Below, piece after piece: positions 36,064-46,160 of a stretch of 64,000 nt of DNA. The position numbers and the translations under genes were made by a program. The stretch lies in NCBI GenBank assembly GCA_963576725.1, contig OY755237.1, positions 65,335,269-65,399,268 on the forward strand. The letters are read 5' to 3'. How positions within the stretch are numbered: the first letter of the stretch is position 1; every line of letters begins with the position of its first letter. This DNA comes from Azorinus chamasolen. Lineage: Eukaryota; Mollusca; Bivalvia; Cardiida; Solecurtidae. Below the pieces are notes generated by a model that was given only the letters and a program-made list of their open reading frames with translations, was not told the origin of the DNA and did not search any database.

Positions 36064-37313
36064 CCTTAGTGACCAATGTCATCATGAAAAGACTTTAAAA
36101 CTCTATTTACAAATGTTCTGGGTAAAACCAACTGCTGCCTGGGCTCATTATTTACAAGAATATTTCTATATAAGACCCCTCTTTGCAAAAAAAGTTTATC
36201 TTGAGTTCTAAAGAATTCAGCATGTTTCTTAAAATCTGGCAAATCTTTTTTAGTACAAGTGCGCCTATTTGACAGTAACTGAATCCAAAAAAGTAAAATT
36301 GGGTCATCACGTTGTGCTTTTCTCCAGTCGCTTGGTGACATAGTGGACAAACTGGTATATGACTCATGTAGAGAAAGGCTATCACAAACTGAAGGTTCAA
36401 ATACAACAGATTCTATTGTAACTGTTTGCATTGGTTTATACAGTCCTCTAATAGTGGAAGAATTCATTGTTTCAAAATTTTGCAAACGAGATAAACCATC
36501 TGCATCGGCATTACTTTTACCTGGCCGATAAATAATATCAAAATCATAAGCTGAAAGAGCTGCAAGCCAACGATGACCAGTTGCATCCAATTTAGCTGAA
36601 GACAAGATGTATGTTAAAGGGTTATTGTCAGTAAAAACAGTAAAATGTTGTCCATAGAGAAAATCTGAATTTTTTTCAGTAATAGCCCATTTTAATGCCA
36701 AAAATTCTAATCTAAATGCTGAATAGTTTTTCTCTGACTTGCTGAGTCCACGACTAGCATAACTAATGACTCTTTTAACCCCATTCCGTTCTTGATACAG
36801 TATAGCTCCTAATCCAACAGCAGACGCGTCTGTATGCAGTTCAAAGGGTTTTGAAAAATCGGCAAAACCAAGAATAGGTGCTGAAACCAAGGCATTTTTA
36901 ATACAACTGAATGCTTTTTCTTGCTCCTTATCCCAGTTGAAGTCCTGAACAGAAGCTGGTTTGCGTTTCTTATACTTTTTAGAAACTGAAGTAGGGGGAA
37001 GAAGTTTTTTTAGAGGTTGGGCCATAACAGCATAATTGTTTATATATTTCCTATAATACCCTGCAAATCCAAGAAATGATCTTAATTCATCAGCATTTTT
37101 CGGAACAGGCCAATTTTCAATTTTCTCAACTTTTGACGGATCAGTTTCTATACCATCAGAAGAAACAACATGACCAACATATTTAACCTTACTTTTGAAA
37201 AATTTACACTTTTTTGGAGCTAATTTCAGGTTACATTCACGAAGTCGCTGCAAAACTAAATTGAGTCTTTCCAAATGTTCTTCATATGTGCTACCAAATA
37301 TAATGATGTCATC
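36064..37313 (-). CDS. pol: Ty3/gypsy Pol, RT C-terminal part and RNase H
   Basis: Resumes at the second Asp of YYDD (DIIIFGS) and runs through LRECNLKLAPKKCKFFKSKVKYVGHVVS (RT thumb, split here only in description), FLGFAGYYRKYI, the RNase H domain with FELHTDASAVGLGAILYQ, and the FTDNNPLTYILSSAKLDATG motif. It ends in the integrase zinc-binding histidines (SFHDDIGH). A TAA at 36066-36068 stands where related elements have Gln in the GHQG sequence. Apart from that the frame is open for 400 codons. Confidence 0.88.
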
Positions 37314-37459
37314 TAAAAGTACAAAAATGAGTCATGCAGGAAATACCACATACAGAACAAACACTCGCCCGAACAGCAACACAAGGAAACAGCAAATGTA
37401 CATGGGTAGAAAAAAAAACAAGAGACGCACAAAGACAAAACAAACATTCAATAGGAGGA

Positions 37460-37530
37460 AGATGGAAGTACCGCCTTGGAACGGTCAGTGACAAAAGTCA
37501 CCGGGGGTTTAAACCGGTTTATGGGCGCCC
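37460..37530 (-). promoter_or_regulatory. conserved hairpin pair in the Naiad 3' untranslated region
   Basis: On the minus strand AAACCGGTTTAAACCCC precedes a hairpin (GGUGAC-UUUU-GUCACU type), then ACTGACCGTTCCAAGGCGGT, where ACCG can pair with CGGT around UUCCAAGG. The same block is kept in subfamily B (12.8, 47.4 and 57.2 kb) although surrounding sequence has diverged. It may be the RT's recognition structure on its own RNA. That function is inferred. Confidence 0.55.
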
Positions 37531-37760
37531 AACCTCACCCTTATTCCATCCCCATCCTAAAAGACAAACAGTGTAAATAAACGTATCCCCTCTCCGACTA
37601 ATCTACAACAACCGCGACAGCAAATACAGTGGTAAAGTGCATGTATAACAAAAAAACATTTAATTGAACATACTGTATCCACCTATCGCTAGTGTACTCA
37701 ATGATTGAGCTGCAAACAGAGTAACTGTAGAAAAGTAATAAAGGGTACGACAAAAATGAA

Positions 37761-37826
37761 ATAGTACAGATATCCGACGTTCTCCTTCCATTTCTGGATT
37801 TAAGAGGTCGCCTTCATAGAGTACTA
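37761..37826 (-). promoter_or_regulatory. SECIS-like element, subfamily A Naiad
   Basis: Minus-strand fold over 66 nt. Stem I is UAGUAC/GUACUA, then a small internal loop. AUGA stands opposite GGAU (tandem G-A pairs). Stem II is GGCG/CGUC plus CUCUU/AGGAG around a 2x2 mismatch. An AAA run lies 12 nt after AUGA, and a top helix UCCA/UGGA carries a GAAA loop. This is the layout of a type 2 eukaryotic SECIS. Its first three bases are the UAG stop codon of the RT frame. Confidence 0.8.
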
Positions 37827-40375
37827 AACCTTTCTTGTCGGCGTACATGCAAAGAGGCCAGCGTGATTGCCAACTGTAAAAGGGTTCACAACCAAACATG
37901 CAGTATGTTGTAATAATACAGGATCATATCCCTTTTTAATGAATTGTTTTATATATTTGATGAACAAAGTGAGAAAATGGGTATGTCCAATAATTCTACG
38001 AAGTTTGTAAATCACATCACCATAAAATTCAGGATGTGAAATACCGTGTCGCAAAATAACCTTGAGATTACATTTGTACTTGCCAATAAGCGAGAGATTT
38101 CGATAGTAAAATTTAGAGAAAGTTTTTCTTAGTTTATGGTATCTATATCCTTGTTTAAGCAGTTTTTCAGTTAAAATGAGATTTCGACTGTTAAAATCGT
38201 CAATAGATGAACAAGCTCTAGCAAAACGAATAAGTTGAGATATATAAACCCCGTAAGATGGAGCACGGGGAACATCCCCGTCAAGATGAGGAAAATTTAC
38301 AATATTAAAATCAAAATCATCTCTTTTGTCATATATTTTAGAAGAAATCATTCCATTATTAATTTTAAGGTCTAGGTCAAGAAACGCTGCATAATTGTCG
38401 GACGGGTTAGCTTTATTCAATTTGAGTTCTTTAGGATAAATTGTAGGAATCAGAGCATTAAAGAAAGGGTTATCTAAGTTAAAAATATCATCCAAATATC
38501 GACAAGTATCATTGAAGGCTTTTATAACATCTTCTTGTGATTGAGGATTCAAACTCAACATGAAATCTCTCTCATAGCAGTACAAAAACAAATCTGCGAC
38601 AAGTGGTGCACAATTCGTACCCATGGGAATACCAATTACCTGACGGTATATAGCATTCCCATAACGTACAAATATGTTGTCCAAAAGAAAGGTTAGTGCT
38701 TCGCAAACTTCTGAGCAAGTCCAATTGGTGTAATACTTCATTTGCTCGTCAGTAAAGAAAGCTTTTTCAGCATTACATGCCAAGAATGATGTTTTTTCTC
38801 GGGCAAATACTTTCTGGATCAAGTTAGTAAGCTTATCCTTAATTAAAACATGAGGAAGAGTTGTGTACAGAGTAGAAAAATCGTACGTGCTTACAGTGGA
38901 TGCAAGATACCTTTTGTTCTTAAGTTTGTTTAAGACTTCTGAAGAGTTCTTAATAGACCAGAAGAGATTTATTCCAGAATTTTCATAAGTCTTATCACAG
39001 TAAAATTTTAAATGTTCCTTTACCTTCGTTAAGCAAGAAGTCAAAAGTACAGACAATTTAGTAGTTGTACATGAACTAGAATTTGCAATGAAACGCGCTT
39101 TATATGGTTTTTTATGTAGTTTTGGTAACCAATACATAGTAGGAAGTTTATGTTGTGTAATTTTAATATCGGTTCCAAATTGTTCACACTTTTTGACATG
39201 GTCTGAAATGATGGTCTTTTCGTCAGTGGTAACTGAAATGTATGACTTGGTATTAGTAATTTCCTGCTTCAAGACATCGATATAATGTAATCGTCAAATA
39301 ATAATCACATTATTTGATGCCTTATCAGCAGGAACAAAAACGTATTTTGAATGGAAATCCTGTAAACCCTTTTTAAGATGTCTAAATGAAGTTCTAGGTT
39401 TAGGTGGAAGAAGGTGTTTATTAGAGCTGTAAAAGGAAATGCGTTTATCAATTATATCAAAAATTAGTTTTTTCCAACAAGAAAGGGCAGTAGACTCAAC
39501 ATGTTCTCTTCGACACCATTTAATACTAAAATTTTGTAAAGCCTCCGCAATCTGAACTCGACAATAGTTAAAATCTATCAAGGATGGTATTCTATATTTG
39601 GGACCTTTATTCAAAAGAGATCGTAGACGTTTATCTTTAATTATCTCAAAATTACCAGTAATCACATGACCAGCCGGAGAATAGCAAAATTTTGAGGTGG
39701 CGCAATCTCAATTATCAGGAATATTATCATTAATATTAAGGTCGGCCACAATTTTATTGTAGTTGAAAATTGTATTTCTGATGGGTTTGTTATATTTGTA
39801 GCAGATGATAGGTGGTTCTGTATTTTTAAAGTATTTAGGAATAGTGTCAATTACATTTTTGTCTCTAAAAATACTTTGTAGGTCAATAAAATCAATACCT
39901 TTATTAATAAAAGGAATTTTCAAGAAGAATCTTTGGTGTTCAGATAATTTGTCGATGTGCGGTCTGAGAACATGTAGAGTAAAGCTTTGTATCAAACTAG
40001 CAGTTCCTATGAGAGGATCTGATCGAAAAATAATTTTATCGGCTTGCTCGTCAATTTCTTTTAATGAACATATAGATAAGGAGGAAAGTCTAGAAAGCAT
40101 GGCATGTTTACCCGAAATTAGGCGTAAAGTATGTAGATCAAGAAGAGTCAATTTCAAACGAGATTTTCGTTTAATATTACCATTCTTGCGAATGCCATGC
40201 GATCGAGATTTGCGTTTTCTAATAGAAAAAATTGAAAAAATATCTATATCTGGTTCTTTTGAAATATTTCCAGTCTGGTAAATATTATCATTCAGTCCTA
40301 AAGGAAAAGGTGTTTGCAATTTTTTGATCCAATTTAATTCAGATATAAATCTAGCTTTCGATTTAAAGCTACTAG
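37824..40375 (-). CDS. Naiad PLE reverse transcriptase, putative selenoprotein (2 in-frame UGA)
   Basis: One register is open for about 850 codons except for UGA at 39708-39710 (codon ~222) and 39294-39296 (~360). Order: linker (NWIKKLQTPFPLG), a basic region (RKRKSRSHG), NDNIPDN-UGA-Asp-Cys with CATSKFC, then the N-terminal RT region (FVPADKASNNVIII-UGA-RLHYIDVL). The RT core has LPKLHKKPYKAR, YDFSTLYTTLPH (motif A, ~497), GIPMGTNCAP (motif B, ~581) and YLDD (motif C, ~626). The thumb and a conserved tail ending FACTPTRKV follow, stopping at UAG 37824-37826. As I recall, permuted PLEs (Naiad) have a CxC linker motif, and here UGA replaces its first Cys. I infer selenocysteine at both sites because a SECIS-like structure follows. 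The alternative is that these are two inactivating stops shared by descent. The endonuclease is missing by 5' truncation. Confidence 0.85.
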
Positions 40376-41816
40376 TCGTAGTAAATTACACAGATTTTCA
40401 AATTGTATTCACCTAAACATTCTTCCATAAGCCTTTGAAAAGTTGTTGGTGCTGAGCACAAACCGAATGGGAGGCGTTCATATTCATAAAATCCAAGTGG
40501 GCCTACAGTAAAAGCACTTCTTTCCTTATGAGAATCTTCTAGTTCAACCTGGTGGTACCCACTTTTCATATCTTAGACTGAGAAGTAACTATTTCCTGCA
40601 AGAGTATTTAAAATATCATATATTCTGGGCAAAGCATAACTATCTTTCTTAGTTTTATTATTCAACTCTCTAAAATCAACACAAAGTCTAAGTTCGCCAG
40701 TTTTCTTTCGTACCAAAACAACATTAGATGCCCACGGACTATGAGATTTTCGAATAATTCCACAAGCCAAAAGTTTCTGTAAATGTTCTCGAACTTCATC
40801 CAACATTAAAGGAGGAATACTTCTGTATCTTTGTTTAAAAGGAATTGTGTCAAAGAGTTCAATTCTATGTTTCACTAAGTTTGTAAATCCTACATCTTCA
40901 TCGCCTTTGGAAAATATATCTTCAAAAGAAGAAAGAGCATGTATGGCTGAATGAACTTGACTCTCTGTTAAATTTGCCCTATCAATCTCAATTTCATCTA
41001 AAAATGATTTCTTATCAGTTGCATTGGTTGACTGTCCTGAACTCAATACTTTATTTTCAATAGAGACAGGTTGAAGTTGAGCTATTGTACTCCTTGCCTG
41101 CAAAGTGATAGTCTGAGATGACAAATTTGAAACAGACACAGTAATTGGCAAAGCCCTCATGCCATAAGATATAACAGTAGGACAAATATCCAAAATTAAA
41201 TCTGAGTTTTCATCACAAGGTTGAATTATTGAACAGGTATCTCTAAAAGGTAATGACTTTTCACAAAAACAAGTAATGTCAACTGTTTTGTTTGGCAAAA
41301 TGGTAACAGCATTTGCACATTTCAAAAGTCCAAGTCTATTGTGTTTCCTTTTAAGAGACTTTGCTTGAAGTACCAAACACCTAAAAGACAAAAACCATGG
41401 TGTGTGAATAGGTGCTCTTTGCAGAAACTGTTTGCCATATTTCTGCTGACAACAATCTTGCAGATAATCTAAAATGTTTGTGCCAATAAGAACAGGCGTC
41501 TTAGAATTGAAATGACTTTCTGGAACTATTAAAAATAATCCTTGAATATTCCTGTCTAAAGGCAAACCTACTGTTTCAATATCAACATTTATGAAACCTT
41601 TATATGGCAATGACTGTCCATCTGCACATTCGATTTGCAAAATATCACTAAGTGGTTGGATCTGTATGAGAGATAAATATTTTGAATGAAAAGAATCTGA
41701 AATGGTGCTAACTGTACTTCCAGTATCCAGTAAAGCTCTAGTTTCAATATTATGAACCTTGATATCAGTAATATTTGAACTTCCAACTAACTTGGGATCA
41801 GTATCACTATCATCAC
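40376..41816 (-). CDS. pol: Ty3/gypsy Pol, protease and RT N-terminal part (interrupted)
   Basis: The frame overlaps the end of gag in the -1 register (GEGSAVGDDSD). The aspartic protease has ALLDTGSTVSTIS (about 41722-41690). A spacer follows, then the RT with RSIPPLMLDEVREHL, ACGIIRKSHSPWASNVVLVRKK (palm entry) and LRLCVDFRELN (motif A). One TAA at 40573 replaces what is normally Leu in FSVLDMKSGYHQV. The frame proceeds to LPFGLCSAPTTFQR (motif B) and stops being gypsy at the first Asp of YYDD, where a Naiad begins at 40375. The rest of RT is at 37313. Confidence 0.85.
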
Positions 41817-43228
41817 CTACGGCCGACCCCTCTCCATAGGCATTCTGTAGTTTAAATGTGTGTTTGATTGTGTTCTGTTGTTATAGTGGTCCAAAATTAC
41901 TCTACACCCTATCTGCATGTGTCCTCGCTGGCCACAACGCCAACAAATTATTTGTGAAGGTGTATTCGATGTTTGAGGTCTACACTGTTCGCTAAAGGTG
42001 CCTTGTGGTGGTGGTGTATAAGTATTTTGTTGTCCAGGTGTGTAAGTGTTTTGATGTCTTGGCGTGTAAGTGTTTTGTTGTCTTGGTGTGTAAGTGTTTT
42101 GCTGTCTTGGTATGTAATTGTTTTGCTGCCTTGGTGTAAAATGCTGTCTAGGGGTATAAGAAGGATCTTGATTCCTTGGAGTAAACTGTTGCTGTTTATT
42201 ATGTTGTTGTTGATTACGTTTCAATACATCTACATCCTCCTTTAAGGAGTGTAACACCTTTTCAATATTTGTAAGTTTATCATCAGACTGACTAACCATG
42301 TGTGAATGAGTAATATGAACTTTATCAAATTTTTGTTGCTGCTCAATTTTCCGGATTTCTATCCTAAGTACATCAAAATCAAAAATAGCATCAAATTTAT
42401 GACCACTCACATCTTTCAAACCTTTCCTTAAACCAGTGAAAAATTGATTACGAAGCATGTGATTAGAGTTCTCTGACTTAGCTTGTCCTAACTCAACAGC
42501 CTCTGAAAGAATTTGTTCTAATCTTAGTGACCAAGAAGAAACATCTTCATCCTCATTCTGCCTAGCTGAATAAAATTTGGAAAGAACAGTAGATTCACCC
42601 TCAACGGATCCATAAACTGAATTAAATTTCTCTATGATTTTATCAAGTGAGGGATTGTAGCCCAACCGCATCACAATATTTTTGGCTTCACCTTTCAAAG
42701 ACCTTCTAATTGCCTCATGTAAAGAACTAGTAGAATATTTACCCTCATTAATTAAACATTTCAATTCATATCTCCATTGCCAGTATGTAGCCTCTCCTTT
42801 ATTTGTATTATCACCATAAAATATAGAGAGTCTGGGAATATGTGAAGGCTTTATATCATCAGTTGGTGTATTCGATCTGGATCTACTAGGCAAAGGGTCA
42901 GAGTCATCGGATCTGGATCTACTAGGCAAATGATCAGAGTCAGGATGAGTTACAACTGTTTTCAATTACAACTCAGGAACATTAACATCTGGATCCTGCT
43001 TTGGTTTAAGAGGATAACTACCTGGAGTAGGCGTTTCAGGCCGAGGAAATCAGATGTAACACTTTTCATCCAATACAATAAATCTGCAGTAGAGGTAAAG
43101 TCGGGCCTTAATTTTAACTTATTCAAGGCATCAATCAACTTCATTTGTTCCGCAGGTGTCATGCCATCATCCTCAACAGGTGGATCAGCAACCTTATCTT
43201 CAAAATCACTAGGATACTTTGAAGCCAT
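41817..43228 (-). CDS. gag: Ty3/gypsy Gag (one frameshift, one stop)
   Basis: Structural nucleocapsid polyprotein of the gypsy element. It starts at a Met at 43228 (MASKYPSDFEDK). A one-base shift near 43035-43045 and a TAA near 42970 separate this short N-terminal part from the 382-codon main body. The body has a capsid-like helical region (RRSLKGEAKNIVMRLGY, then SVYGSVEGESTVL), a Gln-rich tract with seven or so copies of TPRQQNTY, and one zinc knuckle CWRCGQRGHMQIGC (CX2CX4HX4C) near the C-terminus. The stop TAG at 41817-41819 overlaps the protease frame, which is reached by a -1 shift. The lesions probably inactivate this copy. Confidence 0.85.
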
Positions 43229-43997
43229 TGTCAGTATTTATAAGTAATGACTAAAGTATTGAACCAGTAAAGGCTATATATTAACCTAAGATACAAGTCT
43301 AATTTCAAATAGCTGCAAGTATTTACATCAAAGGTTCAAAATCAAACATCAGCACTCCAAATGCCTATTAAAGCATAATAGATGCAATTGAATCAATACC
43401 TCAAAGATATTAAAGAACCATGAATTGGATCCAATAGACCCAACCAACCTGCTACCTATAACTCATTTATATAGGCCTGTCAATAAATGAGCGAATTTAA
43501 ACCGACTAAGGTACCTATTAATTATATCAAACTGATCTGGATCCAAAGTGTTTATGCACACTGGCACACATGTATATTCAAAGTGTAAACAAGTCACTAT
43601 TTACAATCTGCTGTGTCAACACATCACCTAATACACCTTTGTTTCAATTTCCAACTAAAGAATAGCCATGGACATGCTTCAGTTAACAGCCACTAGTATT
43701 GGTCAACAGGTAAATAAAAGAACCGTTTGCTAGAAACCTGGGGTCAGCATTTAAGGTCAATATCTAGGATACTTGCAAACTATATACACCTAGACCATAC
43801 TGCATCATAGACCAAATCAAGTATAACTATCATCACATCGCATGATACTGATGTCTGTCAATAATAGAATTATTTTTTCCAGCAGAAATACTGAAACACT
43901 AAAAGAAACAATCATCTGCAAATATATGATTCAGTGAAATTATCCTATATATGCTGAGACACTGAAAATTTAGTATAAAAGTATCCATACAGCTACC
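43229..43997. other. gypsy leader or unrelated spacer, no gene seen
   Basis: Non-coding DNA upstream of gag. No domain or repeat recognised. Confidence 0.45.
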
Positions 43998-44059
43998 ATA
44001 TCATCATTATCATCATCATCAGATCATCATCATCATCAGATCATCATCATCATCATCAG

Positions 44060-44092
<33 letters not shown>

Positions 44093-44130
44093 TAATCATC
44101 ATAATCATCATCATTATAATCATTGATCAT
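43998..44130. repeat. (ATC)n microsatellite
   Basis: Imperfect ATC/TCATCA repeats with interspersed AGATCATC units over about 130 bp. Confidence 0.9.
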
Positions 44131-45015
44131 CATATTTGATTAGAATGACAAACCATGGGACATATCTGTAATCATGAGCTGCAAACAAAAGTCATGAGCT
44201 GCAAACATCTAACAAAATCACAATAATATAATACAAATGTGACAAAATCTTTCCTTCAGAAAAAATAACGCGATCTATACAAAACACCGGTATCGAAGAC
44301 TATTCGGTAATAAATGCCGAAAAACCCGTTTCACTATTCGACACGAGGCCTCATTCAGTGATGCATATGATTACACAGGTACATGTACATGTCTAAGCAA
44401 ATGCACGATTTTAACACGTGTATACTTTTTGTACCGGTATAAAATGTATTTATAACATAGATCCTTGTTCAAACAATGCGATAGAACCCCAAACTTTACT
44501 GTGTGTCAGTTCTTACAACTGATATTTGAATATGTGACTACATGTATTTGTGAATGGATTGGGTCATGTATTTGTCAAGGAACTAGCAAATTTTAAGGGA
44601 CAGAAAATATATTTAGGGATCTGCTAGAAAATTGAAGATAGGGAGAAAAAAATTGGTAATTTAAGGATCAAACAGAATTGGTAATTTAAGGATCAAACAG
44701 AAGGCAATTTAAGATAGGGAGAAAAATATGACAGTGCAAGAGAGACAACTCTGATATAAACACAGACCAACTACTCAGAATGTCTCAACCCTTAACTACA
44801 TAACAGTGGTCAAGTACACATATATTACTAATCACACTTTTCACATGGTAATAAAAAGCCAAAAATATACTCTTAAACTAGTAATTCCTTCAATTAACTG
44901 TTCTGCACATTGCAAATGAAACTAATATAATTTAGAATACAGCTTTGGGAATACAAAATATTAAATAAATAGTATGTAAGAATAGTTAACTGCTAAATAA
45001 ACAGCATGCAAGAAT
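44131..45015. other. non-coding stretch, no gene seen
   Basis: AT-rich sequence. A short direct repeat (GGTAATTTAAGGATCAAACAG) occurs twice at about 44655-44700, and another (AAGAATAG-TAA-CTAAATAAA) at 44970-45030. Confidence 0.5.
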
Positions 45016-46160
45016 AGCTAAATAAATAGTTTGCACTGTGCAGAGACTGCGAATTGTAGAAAGAAACAAGAGATGTCACAGTCACGTAACAAATGCCCCC
45101 AAAAATTATACCCTGTGACCTTGACCTTTGACCCATGGACCAGGGAGTTGACACATCGTTTTTGTGTGGTTAAAATTTGTGCCAGGTTCCTTTGAAATCC
45201 ATTCACAGATAAACAAGTAATTGTACCCTGTGACCTTGATCTTTGACATATGGACCAGGGAGCTGAACGCGACACGTCATCTTTGTCTGGTGAACATCTG
45301 TGCCAAGTTATATTGAAATCCATTGACAGATTAAGATGTTACACACCGGACACGAAATTTGTGACAAAGTAATTGTACCCTGTGACCTTGACCTTTGACA
45401 TATGGACCAGGGAGTTGAAAGCGACACATCATCTTTGTGTGGTGAACATTTGTGCCAAATCATATTGAAATTCATTGATACATAAAGAAGTTACAGACCG
45501 GACACAAAATTTGTGACAAAGTAATTGTACCCTGTGACCTTGACCTTTGACCCATGGACCTGGGAGTTGAACGCGACACATCGTCTTTGTGTGGTGAACA
45601 TTTGTGGCAAGTTATATTGAAATCCAGTGATAGATGAAGAAGTTACAGACCGGAAACGAAATTTGTGACAAAGTAATTGTACCCTGTGACCTTGACCTTT
45701 GACCCATGGACCAGGGAGTTGAACGTGACACATCGTTTCTGTCTGGTGAACATTTGTGGCAAGTTATATTTAAATCCAGTGAAAGATGAAGAAGTTACAG
45801 ACCGGACACAAATTTGTGACAAAGTAATTGTACCCCGTGACCTTGACCTTTGACCCATGGACCTGGGAGTTGAACGCGACACATCGTCTTTGTGTGGTGA
45901 ACATTTGTGGCAAGTTATATTGAAATCCATTGATACATGAAGAAGTTACAGACCGGACACGAAATTTGTGACAAAGTAATTGTACCCTGTGACCTTGACC
46001 TTTGACCCATGGACCTGGGAGTTGAACGCGACACATCGTCTTTGTGTGGTGAACATTTGTGGCAAGTTATATTGAAATCCATTGATAGATGAAGAAGTTA
46101 CAGACCGGACACGAAATTTGTGACAAAGTAATTGAACCCTGTGACCTTGACCTTTGACCC
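45016..46160. repeat. 152-bp tandem repeat with nuclear-receptor-like half sites
   Basis: Seven or eight units, each containing ACCCTGTGACCTTGACCTTT-GACC at about 45107, 45222, 45375, 45527, 45679, 45831, 45983 and 46136. The central units are spaced by 152 bp and the first by 115-153. Shared phrases include GACACATCGTCTTTGTGTGG and AAGTTACAGACCGG. The sequence type is common in bivalve genomes. Frames of 80-100 codons across it are repeat artefacts. Confidence 0.9.

Larger units (their letters stand above)
37314..40375 (-). mobile_element. Naiad-type PLE, best-preserved subfamily A copy, in gypsy RT
   Basis: 3062 bp inserted into gypsy pol. The 3' end is GTACTTTTA (minus strand) at 37314. 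The 5' end is CTAGTAGCTTTAAATCG at 40375. Only 2 bp (GA on the minus strand) could be a target duplication. It carries an almost complete frame after the endonuclease, two UGA codons, a SECIS-like element and a structured 3' untranslated region. It lacks the GIY-YIG domain. Opposite copies and fragments are at 6.5, 17.8, 32.4, 33.2, 47.6 and 50.5 kb. Confidence 0.9.

Noticed and set aside
37314..40375. Long target-site duplication or pseudo-LTR around the best Naiad copy
   Set aside because: Only 2 bp are shared at the two junctions, and no repeated element sequence is found at the ends.
45018..46036. Several 80-101 codon frames with VHGSKVKVTGYN repeats
   Set aside because: Translations of the 152-bp tandem repeat.
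45016..46160. CRISPR-like array
   Set aside because: The full 152-bp unit is repeated, with no short repeats separated by unique spacers, and the DNA is clearly eukaryotic.
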